In this document: piece by piece, positions 16,504 through 24,681 of the stretch | How the letters are laid out: each line of letters opens with the position of its first letter | How positions within the stretch are numbered: the first letter of the stretch is position 1 | NCBI GenBank assembly: GCA_964414425.1 | Contig: CAYPWL010000015.1 | Span: 9,033-73,032, forward strand | DNA length: 64,000 nt | Direction of reading: 5' to 3' | Source: GYS-P2D sp964414425 | GTDB taxonomy: Bacteria; Bacteroidota; Bacteroidia; Chitinophagales; Saprospiraceae | Notes under the pieces: model-generated | Told to the model about the DNA's origin: nothing | Seen by the model: the letters and a program-made list of their open reading frames with translations, nothing else | The model's database searches: none | Position numbers and translations under genes: made by a program

Positions 16504-17289
16504 ATGAATACATTTCAAAAGTTGACAATCGCAGGAGCATGTGTATTGTTGGCTGTTCTATTTTTTGGTTTTTCAACCAAACCAGATGCGCTGATCGCTA
16601 AGGAAAAAGTACGTGCCCTCAATAGTACAAGTACTGACGTCAACATCATCCAAAGAGATGTGCTCAAAGAACTATCCAGTGACCAGAGAGCGTCTATACA
16701 AATATTAGAGGCTCAAATCGCCGAAGCTCGTGATACCGCATCAAGGGTAGAAACCCTCAAAGAACTATCAGGGACCTGGTACCGATATGGCCAATATGCC
16801 CTCGCTGGATCTGCTGCCGAACAAGTCGCCGAAGCCACAGGCGAAGCGCAATCATGGTCTATCGCTGCGACCACCTATGCAAGAGGCATATCTGAGGAGG
16901 CAGAGCAAAAGAAAAGTGCGTTCTGTAAAGAAAAAGCGATTGAGTGCTTAGAAAACGCCATTTCCCTTGATCCCGATAATATTGATCATGAGCTAAATCG
17001 TGGAATATTATTTGCCAATTATCCAGAAGCACAAAATCCGATGAAAGGAATTCAGATATTATTAAAACTTAATAAAAATTATCCAGAAAACGTGCCTGTC
17101 ATGAATAATCTAGCGAAATTTGCACTCCAAACTAATCAGCTTGATAGAGCGCAAGTAAGATTGCAAAAAGCTGCCGAGTTAGATCCAAATAATAGGATGA
17201 CAAACTGTCTTTCTATGGAGCTTTATAACAAACTCGGAGAGGTATCAAAAGCAGAGCAGTTTAGGGCTAAATGTGAATCAAAAATATAG
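16504..17289 (+). CDS. TPR-repeat protein with N-terminal membrane anchor
   Basis: A 261-residue protein with a hydrophobic N-terminal segment (residues ~8-23, GACVLLAVLFFGFS) and a helical body. TPR-like units are visible from ~165 on, e.g. AIECLENAISLDPDNIDHEL and the C-terminal LDRAQVRLQKAAELDPNN. It probably sits in the inner membrane with the repeats in the periplasm and acts as a protein-protein scaffold. It starts eight bases after the HU stop, and the small ribosomal protein gene follows after five bases, so it is in the same operon. No partner is known from sequence. Confidence 0.85.
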   Translation: MNTFQKLTIAGACVLLAVLFFGFSTKPDALIAKEKVRALNSTSTDVNIIQRDVLKELSSDQRASIQILEAQIAEARDTASRVETLKELSGTWYRYGQYALAGSAAEQVAEATGEAQSWSIAATTYARGISEEAEQKKSAFCKEKAIECLENAISLDPDNIDHELNRGILFANYPEAQNPMKGIQILLKLNKNYPENVPVMNNLAKFALQTNQLDRAQVRLQKAAELDPNNRMTNCLSMELYNKLGEVSKAEQFRAKCESKI

Positions 17290-17294
17290 TTTTT

Positions 17295-17387
17295 ATGCCT
17301 TGCGGTAAAAAAAGAAAACGTCATAAAATTAGTACGCACAAGCGTAAGAAGAGACTAAGAAAGAATAGACACAAGAAGAAAAAATAA
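17295..17387 (+). CDS. AURKAIP1/COX24 (bS22/mS38-like) 30-residue basic ribosomal protein
   Basis: A 30-residue, extremely basic peptide starting MPCGKKRKRHKISTHKRKKR and ending in four lysines. It matches the AURKAIP1/COX24 domain, related to mitochondrial mS38 and actinobacterial bS22, which binds small-subunit rRNA. Bacteroidota carry a nearly identical peptide upstream of RNase E/G. The gene is five bases after the TPR stop and 151 bases before the preferred rng start. It is easily missed because of its length, but the sequence is distinctive. Confidence 0.88.
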   Translation: MPCGKKRKRHKISTHKRKKRLRKNRHKKKK

Positions 17388-17389
17388 AT

Positions 17390-17410
17390 AGCAACTCGTA
17401 ATGAGTTGCT
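17390..17410 (+). promoter_or_regulatory. Hairpin in the leader of RNase E/G
   Basis: AGCAACTC (17390-17397) and GAGTTGCT (17403-17410) form a perfect eight-base-pair stem with loop GTAAT, directly after the small ribosomal gene. No T run follows, so it is not a standard terminator. RNase E genes elsewhere are controlled through 5' leader structure, which makes this a candidate for autoregulation. The ATG in the loop is probably not the rng start. Confidence 0.4.
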
Positions 17411-17538
17411 TCCTTCACCGCTTTGTAAGCAGAATAGGAAGACTACAATTCACTGTTCGCGATCTCTCATTATCTCTAACACTCTCTGTAATTGTTTTAA
17501 CTGCTTGGGGCAACTGTGTTCCAAGAGAAACGAATATT

Positions 17539-19089
17539 GTGGAGAAAGAATTAATTATCCAGTCAACAGAAGATTCCGTTGACATCGCCTTGCTCGAAGA
17601 TAGAAGGCTAGTCGAGCTACATCAAGAAAACTCTGGAAGCGCCTTTAATGTGGGCGATGTTTTCTTAGGCAAGATCAAAAAGACAATGCCTGGACTTAAT
17701 GCGGCATTCGTTGAGATAGGACACCCACGTGATGCATTCTTGCACTACACAGACTGTGGACCGACACTATCCTCTGTCATCAAATACACTAAGGAAACAA
17801 CCAAGAAGAAAAGAAACAAGTCACTACTTGACAACTTTGACATACCACCAGAGATTGACAAGAGAGGAAGTATAGATAAGGTCCTCAAGAAAGGAGACTT
17901 CCTATTAGTCCAGGTGCTCAAAGAGCCAATCTCAACCAAAGGTCCTCGCTTAAGCTGTGAGATCACCATACCAGGACGCTACGTGGTACTCAGTCCATTT
18001 AAGAATATAGTTGCCGTATCTAAGAAGCTCTCTTCTGAGGAAGAAAGAACAAGGCTCAAGAAAGTTACGGAGAGCATCAAGCCTAAGAACTTTGGTGTAA
18101 TCGTCAGAACGGCAGCAGAAGGCAAGAAGGTTGCGGATATACACGAAGACATCCTATCGCTATTGGCTAAGTGGGACCAGATCTTCCAGAAGATGAAAGG
18201 TGCTCAGAAGTATCAAAAAGTCCTCAAGGAGCTCGATAAAACCGAGACGATCATGAGGGACTTGCTCAATGACTCATTCAACCGAGTTGTGGTCAACAAG
18301 CAGGATACTTACGCCAACATGAAGGAGTATCTGACTGGCTTCGATAAGGACAAGGCAAAAATACTTGACCTCTACAAAGGTAAGCGTAACATCTTCGATC
18401 ACTACGGGGTAACACGACAGATTAAGTCATCATTTGGTAAGACCTATACGATGCGCAGTGGTGCATATCTCGTGATCGAGCACACAGAAGCGATGCACGT
18501 TGTGGATGTGAACAGTGGACCTAAGATGAAAAAGGTGGATCAAGAGACCGCCGCTATACAGGTCAATCTTGAGGCTGCCACAGAGATCGCTCGACAGATG
18601 AAGCTGCGTGATCTGGGAGGAATCGTAATTATCGATTTCATCGATATGAAAGCCCCAGAAAACAAAGCAAGGCTCCTAAGAGAATTCAAAAAGCACATGG
18701 TCAATGACCGTGCTCAACATACCATACTGCCCTTGACTAAGTTTGGCCTTATGCAGGTCACACGTCAACGGACCAGACCCGAAGTAAATATCTCTACAGC
18801 AGAGGTTTGCTCTTCATGTAATGGTACGGGTAAGGTGACACCTAGTCTATTGATCTCAGATGAGATAGAAAGAGACCTGAACAACATCTGTAACTCTCGT
18901 CCTAAGTCTAAGATTACTCTTGAGGCACATCCTTACGTCAAGTCATACTTGAAAGAAGGATTCCCAAGCCTACGGATGAAGTGGAGAATGAAGTATAACA
19001 AGTGGTTGAAGATCATTACCAATACAGAATTCGCCTTTAATCAGTATAAGTTCTACGATCAAAATGACGACGAAATAAGAATGTCGTAG
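17539..19089 (+). CDS. rng: Ribonuclease E/G
   Basis: Endoribonuclease for rRNA processing and mRNA decay. With the GTG start at 17539 the product is 516 residues beginning MEKELIIQSTEDSVDIALLE, which matches the usual N terminus and length in Bacteroidota. An in-frame ATG at 17401 would add 46 residues of unrelated hydrophobic sequence and lies inside a leader hairpin, so I reject it. Visible features are the S1 domain (VGDVFLGKIKKTMPGLNAAFVEIG), catalytic aspartates in HVVDVNSGP and IVIIDFIDM, and the zinc-link CSSCNGTGK. It is the last RNA-metabolism gene of the HU operon. Confidence 0.93.
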   Translation: MEKELIIQSTEDSVDIALLEDRRLVELHQENSGSAFNVGDVFLGKIKKTMPGLNAAFVEIGHPRDAFLHYTDCGPTLSSVIKYTKETTKKKRNKSLLDNFDIPPEIDKRGSIDKVLKKGDFLLVQVLKEPISTKGPRLSCEITIPGRYVVLSPFKNIVAVSKKLSSEEERTRLKKVTESIKPKNFGVIVRTAAEGKKVADIHEDILSLLAKWDQIFQKMKGAQKYQKVLKELDKTETIMRDLLNDSFNRVVVNKQDTYANMKEYLTGFDKDKAKILDLYKGKRNIFDHYGVTRQIKSSFGKTYTMRSGAYLVIEHTEAMHVVDVNSGPKMKKVDQETAAIQVNLEAATEIARQMKLRDLGGIVIIDFIDMKAPENKARLLREFKKHMVNDRAQHTILPLTKFGLMQVTRQRTRPEVNISTAEVCSSCNGTGKVTPSLLISDEIERDLNNICNSRPKSKITLEAHPYVKSYLKEGFPSLRMKWRMKYNKWLKIITNTEFAFNQYKFYDQNDDEIRMS

Positions 19090-19093
19090 CAAG

Positions 19094-20116
19094 ATGAATG
19101 ACCTATCATTCTTAAAAGAGATAAGAGGTCAACGAATACTCATCGCCCCGCTTAACTGGGGTCTTGGTCATGCCGCTCGGTGTATTCCGATCATCAGAGC
19201 TTTACTACCACATAATGACATACTGTTAGGATCAGACGGTGATGCGCTGAGCCTCTTGATACAGGAGTTTCCTCAGTTATCTTATGTCGTCCTACAGCCT
19301 CATGATATACATTATAAGGACAAGCATTTTTTATGGGGGATGGTTAAACAAACTCCCAAGCTGATCAGCACGATCAGTCAGGAGATGTCTCTCACGTCTG
19401 ATATAGTTGATCGATTTGGCTTGAGTATGATCATCAGCGATCATCGTTTGGGCTGCAGAGATAAACGCATTAGGAGCATCATCATCGCTCATCAGTTGCA
19501 GATACAAGCCGACCTTAAAGCGGCCTCGTTCATGGGTACTAAGTCTAACCGTTTCTTCATCAATGCATTTGATGAATGCTGGATACCCGATTATCAATCT
19601 AAGCAGTTGAGACTATCCGGTGATCTGGCAGAGCCTAATGGTATTAAATCTCATAAATACATTGGCCCATTAAGTAGATTGACAAGTCTTGATAGAAAGA
19701 CAACTCATGACATTGCTATTGTACTATCAGGCCCTGAACCACAGCGCAGCAATATTGAAGAAAAGCTCTACCGCTGTTTTGAAGGAACTCGCTGGAAAAC
19801 CGTCTGGGTTAGGGGTAGTGCTCAAAAAGCATCAGAAGGACCACTCAAAGCAGAAGAAGATGTACATGACCTGGTCTCAGCGACTACGCTCAATCAAATC
19901 ATAAATCAATCGAAGCTTATCATAGCCCGATCAGGCTATACGACTATTATGGATATGGCTAAGCTCAACAAAAAATGTATCCTGATACCAACGCCAGGAC
20001 AAACCGAGCAAGAATATCTGATGCAGCATCTGAGTGATAGAGATAACTTCCATTTTCTGGAGGAACATCAACTTGATCAGTTAGAAGCTCTGATACCTCG
20101 TGCGATTAACGATTAA
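19094..20116 (+). CDS. GT-B type glycosyltransferase (family 28-like)
   Basis: A 340-residue cytosolic protein with two Rossmann-like halves, beginning ILIAPLNWGLGHAARCIPI, a glycine-rich loop as in MurG-type enzymes. The C-terminal half has LIIARSGYTTIMDMAKLNKKCILIPTPGQTEQE-like sequence (around 275-310), the nucleotide-sugar-binding signature of family 28. The acceptor and donor are unknown; it is shorter than MurG and lacks the MurG N-terminal GGTGGH. It begins four bases after the rng stop and overlaps the convergent pth gene by 11 bases at the 3' end. Confidence 0.75.
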   Translation: MNDLSFLKEIRGQRILIAPLNWGLGHAARCIPIIRALLPHNDILLGSDGDALSLLIQEFPQLSYVVLQPHDIHYKDKHFLWGMVKQTPKLISTISQEMSLTSDIVDRFGLSMIISDHRLGCRDKRIRSIIIAHQLQIQADLKAASFMGTKSNRFFINAFDECWIPDYQSKQLRLSGDLAEPNGIKSHKYIGPLSRLTSLDRKTTHDIAIVLSGPEPQRSNIEEKLYRCFEGTRWKTVWVRGSAQKASEGPLKAEEDVHDLVSATTLNQIINQSKLIIARSGYTTIMDMAKLNKKCILIPTPGQTEQEYLMQHLSDRDNFHFLEEHQLDQLEALIPRAIND

Positions 20117-20708
20117 ACTGGCTCATCGTATGACTCAATCCGATACTGCAAAAACTCAGTGAAGCTTTGGCGCAGTGAGGGAGGATATCTTTTAACTCCG
20201 ATCTCTCATCATCGGTCCACTTCCCTAAGACAAAATTGATTTGCTGACCCTTGTAGTAATCACTACCAATGCCTACTCGCAGTCGGGCATAAGTACTCCC
20301 TAACCGCTGGTTAATATCCTTGAGCCCATTATGGCCGCCATCTGAGCCCTTGCCCCGCAGTCTAACCTGACCGAAACTAATATTGAGATCATCGACGATG
20401 ACTAGTACTCTGTCTAATGGAATCTTCTCTTTCCGCATCCAGTGATTAATGGCCTTACCACTTAGGTTCATATAAGTTGAGGGCTTAAGAAGTAAGATTG
20501 TGCGCCCCTTATGCTTGATGGTGGTCAGGTCTCCGAGCGTCTCATGCTTCCAGCTAGCTCCATGATCTTGAGCCATATGATCCACAACATCAAAGCCAAT
20601 ATTGTGGCGAGTGTCATCATACTCACCACCCATATTTCCTAATCCCACGACTAAATACTTCATAATATCTTCCTGAACTTTTTTCTTACGCCACCACAAG
20701 AACGCCAT
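20106..20708 (-). CDS. pth: Peptidyl-tRNA hydrolase
   Basis: Releases tRNA from prematurely dropped peptidyl-tRNA. The core begins YLVVGLGNMGGEYDDTRHNIGF with the catalytic histidine at 35, followed by KPSTYMNLSG, VIVDDLN and KGSDGGHNGLKDI. The 200-residue form has a 15-residue basic N-terminal extension (MAFLWWRKKK...) before the usual MKYLVVGLGN; similar extensions occur in Bacteroidota Pth proteins, so I keep the upstream ATG at 20708, but the ATG at 20663 is possible. It is convergent with the glycosyltransferase. Confidence 0.95.
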   Translation of the reverse strand: MAFLWWRKKKVQEDIMKYLVVGLGNMGGEYDDTRHNIGFDVVDHMAQDHGASWKHETLGDLTTIKHKGRTILLLKPSTYMNLSGKAINHWMRKEKIPLDRVLVIVDDLNISFGQVRLRGKGSDGGHNGLKDINQRLGSTYARLRVGIGSDYYKGQQINFVLGKWTDDERSELKDILPHCAKASLSFCSIGLSHTMSQFNR

Positions 20709-20758
20709 GATTCTGATGAATTATCCCACAAAACTAAGACCTTACAGCTACAAAGCAC

Positions 20759-21793
20759 ATGGTGCGCTTTATGACAGCGAAATTATTCGACATATTCAAT
20801 TTTTGTACTAAGCTTAGTTTGCCTAAACTCATTAATGCAGCGAAACTCCTAACATCATTTTATATGATGCGATGGCAAAAGGAACCGGCTATCAAAGGTG
20901 TTCCGATGACGCTATCTATTGAGCCCACAACCGCTTGTAACCTAAGATGTCCCGAGTGCCCGAGCGGACTCAGATCATTTACCAGACCGACCGGCAGATT
21001 GGAGTCAGACTTCTTCAGATCAATCATCGATCAGTGCTATGACAGGTTGATCTACTTGATCTTCTACTTTCAGGGAGAGCCATACCTCAATCCGGAATTC
21101 TTAGATATGGTATCACATGCCGCTAATAATAATATCTATACCATCACCTCAACTAATGGACATTTCCTCAACGATGAAAACGCTCGTAAAACAGTAGAAT
21201 CAGGACTTGACCGATTGATCATATCTATAGATGGGACCACTCAAGAGACTTATGAGCAGTATCGCATTGAGGGTAAGCTGGACAACGTATTAGCCGGTGC
21301 AAGAAATATTGTAAAATGGAAACGCAAACTTAAGAGCCACAAACCCTATGTTATCTTTCAGTATCTCGTGGTGCAACCTAATGAACACCAGATACCAGAG
21401 GTGTATAAGTTTGCAGAAGATATCGGCGTAGATGAGGTGAAACTCAAGACTGCTCAGATCTATGATTATAAGAATGGCAATCCACTTATCCCGACAATAG
21501 AGAAGTACTCTCGCTATAAACAGGCTACCGACGGCACGTATGACGTCAAGTATGACATAAAGGACGAGTGCTGGAAGATGTGGCACTCAGCCGTAATCAC
21601 TTGGGATGGTCGCATGATCCCTTGTTGTTTTGACAAGGATGCACAGCATGTTATGGGAGATGTGAAAGAAGAATCATTGGCATCCATCTGGCAGTCAGAA
21701 ACGTACCAAAATTTTAGAAAACAACTGATTACTGGCCGCGGTGAGATAGACATCTGCACCAACTGCAGTGAAGGGTGTCAGGTGTTTTTCTAA
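20759..21793 (+). CDS. Radical SAM / SPASM domain protein
   Basis: A 344-residue enzyme with the radical SAM cluster motif CNLRCPEC (Cys60, Cys64, Cys67), preceded by SIEPTTA. The C terminus (from about residue 262) has a SPASM-type set of cysteines, CWKMW, MIPCCFD and CTNCSEGC, which would bind an auxiliary iron-sulfur cluster. The substrate is unknown; the family includes peptide modifiers and anaerobic sulfatase-maturating-type enzymes, but no RiPP precursor peptide was seen next to it. It is divergent from pth with a 50-base gap. Confidence 0.9.
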   Translation: MVRFMTAKLFDIFNFCTKLSLPKLINAAKLLTSFYMMRWQKEPAIKGVPMTLSIEPTTACNLRCPECPSGLRSFTRPTGRLESDFFRSIIDQCYDRLIYLIFYFQGEPYLNPEFLDMVSHAANNNIYTITSTNGHFLNDENARKTVESGLDRLIISIDGTTQETYEQYRIEGKLDNVLAGARNIVKWKRKLKSHKPYVIFQYLVVQPNEHQIPEVYKFAEDIGVDEVKLKTAQIYDYKNGNPLIPTIEKYSRYKQATDGTYDVKYDIKDECWKMWHSAVITWDGRMIPCCFDKDAQHVMGDVKEESLASIWQSETYQNFRKQLITGRGEIDICTNCSEGCQVFF

Positions 21794-21806
21794 CATTGAG
21801 CAAATA

Positions 21807-21868
21807 AAAAAGTCGAAAGCTGGATAAAAAGCATCTGAGGCTTTGGGTTATCCAACTTTCGACTTTAT
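21807..21868. terminator. Long bidirectional terminator hairpin
   Basis: Left arm AAAGTCGAAAGCTGGATAA (from ~21808) pairs with TTATCCAACTTTCGACTTT (21848-21866) with a single mismatch around a ~20-base loop. It lies between the convergent radical SAM and Bax-inhibitor genes; A and T tracts flank the stem. Confidence 0.8.
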
Positions 21869-21891
21869 AACAATGAGTCTTTTATGTAAGC

Positions 21892-22659
21892 TTATTCACT
21901 GGATAGCTTGCTTACTAGTCTCAAGAATTCGACATACAACCAGACGATTGTGAAGACTAAGCCCATGGCGAAGTACCACTCCATATACTGTGGAGCTTTC
22001 ATCTGCTCGCCCTTTTCAAAATTGTCAAAATCCAATAGTAGATTAAGTGCAGCAATACCAATAATTACCACCGTAATACCAATCCCTATCATCCCTCCTT
22101 CATGAATGTATGGGATGTTAAATCCTGCAAAGCTGCCTATCCAACTCGCAAGATAGATCAGCATCACAGCGCCTACTGCCATGGATACACCCATTCTGAA
22201 TTTCTGTGTCACCTTTATTAATCCTGATTTATAAATCCCTAACATGAGGAATAATGTTCCTATAGTACCGATTAATGCAATCACTATGATTCCTTCAAAC
22301 GATGCGGCATATACTGCCGAAATTGTCCCAACAAACAAGCCCTCCAAGACAGAAAAAAGTGGCCCTGTTATAGGCGAATGTTGAGGCTTAAAGCTGGTAT
22401 AGAAAAACACAGCCGCAGCTCCTAATGCTCCTATGGGCATGAATATCCCCAGTGGCATTGTATAACTAAACAACGCCGTAAGCAATAAAATACCGCCAAG
22501 AATGAACGTCTTGTTGACGCTGCCACCAACAGTCATGTAATCTTGCGTTTCAATTAATGGTCCATCAAGCGTCTCCGTTGCCTGAAAGTTCATTTTGGAA
22601 TTCATCTTAGCTAAGGCCTTGTTGCTTAGCATCGGATTTCCAGATTTTTTAAAGTTCAT
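21892..22659 (-). CDS. Bax inhibitor-1 / YccA family membrane protein
   Basis: A 255-residue inner-membrane protein with seven hydrophobic segments beginning at ~residue 48 (NKTFILGGILLLTALFSYTM) after a soluble N-terminal tail. It has the family pattern of a GPLFSVLEGLFVG helix, GIITVVIIGIAALNLLLDFD and EWYFAMGLVFTIVWLYVEFLRL, where the conserved Asp pair in the last loops (LLDFDNF) is thought to be a calcium/pH sensor. The N-terminal cytosolic extension with SKMNFQATETLDG is typical of the Bacteroidota form. The physiological role in bacteria is not well defined. Confidence 0.93.
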   Translation of the reverse strand: MNFKKSGNPMLSNKALAKMNSKMNFQATETLDGPLIETQDYMTVGGSVNKTFILGGILLLTALFSYTMPLGIFMPIGALGAAAVFFYTSFKPQHSPITGPLFSVLEGLFVGTISAVYAASFEGIIVIALIGTIGTLFLMLGIYKSGLIKVTQKFRMGVSMAVGAVMLIYLASWIGSFAGFNIPYIHEGGMIGIGITVVIIGIAALNLLLDFDNFEKGEQMKAPQYMEWYFAMGLVFTIVWLYVEFLRLVSKLSSE

Positions 22660-23145
22660 TTTGGGTTTTTAGTTAGTGATGTGATTAAGATAAGGTTATT
22701 GACGGAAAACTGCTACTGTTTAACCATTGATTAAGAGCAGAACAGGAATGGGTTTAGGGAGTTTCTCTGTTCAAATTGTTAAAAGTATGTTAAGTTTTCT
22801 AATCTTGTAAATTATTAACTCGCTGATTATCAACTGTTTAAATTTTATCAGGTAGTATTAGTACTATAGTATTTCTACTACTTTTTAACTGCTGATCATT
22901 TTCGTCAGTTGTGGCGGAGTCCCTGACATCTTATCTTGATCACATTAATACATCCAATTACTAATTTCCAAAAAGAGAGCCACCATCGATGTAAGAACAT
23001 CCAGTGACTCCCACCTCCGACTTAATGGAGAGTCACGAATATATTGGTTTTTATCTTTTACAGTTAGTCGTGATGTTGTTATGAGAGCTATTCCTCGCCA
23101 CTCTCAGTTAATAGTGCGAGACTTAAATTTAAAACCTTTCAAAAG
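22660..23145. other. 486-base intergenic region without a recognised gene
   Basis: No credible ORF or RNA gene was seen. It contains a copy of the 11-mer TTATTGACGGA (22696-22706), an imperfect dyad GTGACTCC...GAGTCAC (23002-23035), and is otherwise AT-rich. The two flanking genes are divergent, so promoters for both must lie here; no perfect TAnnTTTG box was found. Confidence 0.5.
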
Positions 23146-23889
23146 ATGAAAAATTTATTCTTTCTGTTAGTTCTGTTTTCTCTTGGATTTATCGGCTGTA
23201 GTGATGATCAACAATATCAAGAGTTTGAACCTCAGATCACTAATTCAAACAATCCTTATGATTTTATTGGTAAGAATCATAATGAAGCACTTTTATTTGC
23301 AGCCGGCAAGATTGACATATATAGGTCTTCTAATTTAGAGCTGTACAATGCAATACATCAGTTCGGAAATGAAGAAACCTATATTCCAGTTACAGAAATT
23401 CCGCATATTGCGACCATCGAAGATTATTGCCCTTCAGGCTGTGATTTTGATTCTTATGTTAGATCTGCAGGTATAATTGACAAAGCTCGATTAGCCAACT
23501 TTGAAAAACTGCAAGAACTTGTGTTTATACCAAATTTCAAAAAGTCTGACACACCTGAAATAATCAGTAATATCATTGCTTATGAAAATGAACTCTTGCA
23601 AAAAGAAGAACTCAACTCAACTATTTTAGGTACGATCTCCATTATGAGACATAGCTTAGATTTTTGGTATACTGCAGATAAGGACGAAAGTCACCCTTAT
23701 CATACTTGGGTACAGGATACTGATTTTTCTAAGATCGTAGGACCTTGGCTGGTGAGACTTGCTGTAGATGCTGCAACATATGACAGCTGCATGACCGAAG
23801 GGGCTGGAGCCAAGTTTAGTGAGTTTGATGATGCTCATACGATATGTACAAATGACGCAGCTTATGGCTCTGCAAGAGCTTTTGGTTAG
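23146..23889 (+). CDS. Lipoprotein of unknown function
   Basis: A 247-residue protein with signal peptide and lipobox LGFIGC, so it should be lipid-anchored. After a short linker comes NPYDFIGKNHNEALLF, an opening shared by many uncharacterised Bacteroidota lipoproteins. The rest is helical, with two cysteines in DYCPSGCDF and two near the end (DSCMTEG, TICTN) that may form disulfides. The C terminus is rich in Ala and Gly. No enzyme motif was found. It is monocistronic or paired with the next gene, 91 bases downstream. Confidence 0.7.
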   Translation: MKNLFFLLVLFSLGFIGCSDDQQYQEFEPQITNSNNPYDFIGKNHNEALLFAAGKIDIYRSSNLELYNAIHQFGNEETYIPVTEIPHIATIEDYCPSGCDFDSYVRSAGIIDKARLANFEKLQELVFIPNFKKSDTPEIISNIIAYENELLQKEELNSTILGTISIMRHSLDFWYTADKDESHPYHTWVQDTDFSKIVGPWLVRLAVDAATYDSCMTEGAGAKFSEFDDAHTICTNDAAYGSARAFG

Positions 23890-23980
23890 TACGGTTGCTC
23901 TTTAATAGACACCCTATTTTTAAGTGAAATATTTTATTGGGAGCGGGTATTTATCCCGCTCCTAAATAATAAATCCGATT

Positions 23981-24574
23981 ATGCTATACTCATTTTTTGT
24001 TTTCTTAATGCTTCACGTAGATCCTGAACCATTTGAAGGTATACTCATCTATCGCACTGATTATCCCAGGCATACAAACATTTCAACTTACTATATTATG
24101 CCAGGACATATTGGCATAGATTCTAAATCATATGAATCAGATTCTATCTATAGCGTTAGGTATCATTATGATATGACGACATTATGTAGAAAATGCTATA
24201 CCCTTAAAGTAGGTTCTACTGAAAAGGAGTTTGTTGAACGTGAACCTAAAGAATGGATACATGATTATGAAGTAGTTGATAGCTCAGAAGGTGGCAGACT
24301 GATTGCGGTACATTACAATCAAGATATGATCGGATTTGATGCAAATGAGTTATATGAAACACGAATCGAGGACACCAATCTAATTGTTGATATTCCGGAG
24401 GGATTCAAAATAGCAGTGCCGCCAGTTACACATCACAGCAAATTCATTGCAACTAAAATCACCAAAACACAAGTTCTCGATACAGGAACGTATCGGAAAG
24501 AAACAGAAATAATAACAGAGCTAATCGCCAAGATTCCGATGAAGCTATCAGAGCATTATTTTAAGATCGACTGA
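23981..24574 (+). CDS. Hypothetical secreted protein
   Basis: A 197-residue protein with a short hydrophobic N terminus (LYSFFVFLMLHV) and a beta-rich body. There is one CRKCY motif (~64-68) but no known domain that I recognise. The layout, with GILIYRTDYP near the start and a run of repeated beta hairpins, recalls the GLPGLI/DUF4412-type secreted proteins of Bacteroidota, but this is only a resemblance. The stop is seven bases before the assembly gap, so the gene appears complete. Confidence 0.55.
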   Translation: MLYSFFVFLMLHVDPEPFEGILIYRTDYPRHTNISTYYIMPGHIGIDSKSYESDSIYSVRYHYDMTTLCRKCYTLKVGSTEKEFVEREPKEWIHDYEVVDSSEGGRLIAVHYNQDMIGFDANELYETRIEDTNLIVDIPEGFKIAVPPVTHHSKFIATKITKTQVLDTGTYRKETEIITELIAKIPMKLSEHYFKID

Positions 24575-24581
24575 AACAGTC

Positions 24582-24681
24582 NNNNNNNNNNNNNNNNNNN
24601 NNNNNNNNNNNNNNNNNNNNNNNNNNNNNNNNNNNNNNNNNNNNNNNNNNNNNNNNNNNNNNNNNNNNNNNNNNNNNNNNN
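24582..24681. other. Assembly gap (100 N)
   Basis: Exactly 100 N bases, the conventional placeholder for a gap of unknown length. The sequence to the right begins inside mfd, so at least ~800 bases of that gene (about 270-300 codons) are missing. Confidence 0.99.

Noticed and set aside
17401..17538. Upstream ATG start for RNase E/G
   Set aside because: It lies in a hairpin loop and adds 46 residues with no family match; GTG at 17539 gives the standard N terminus and length.
20759..21793. Radical SAM/SPASM gene as part of a peptide-modification (RiPP) cluster
   Set aside because: No short precursor-like ORF or RRE-domain protein was seen beside it; the neighbours are pth and a Bax-inhibitor gene.
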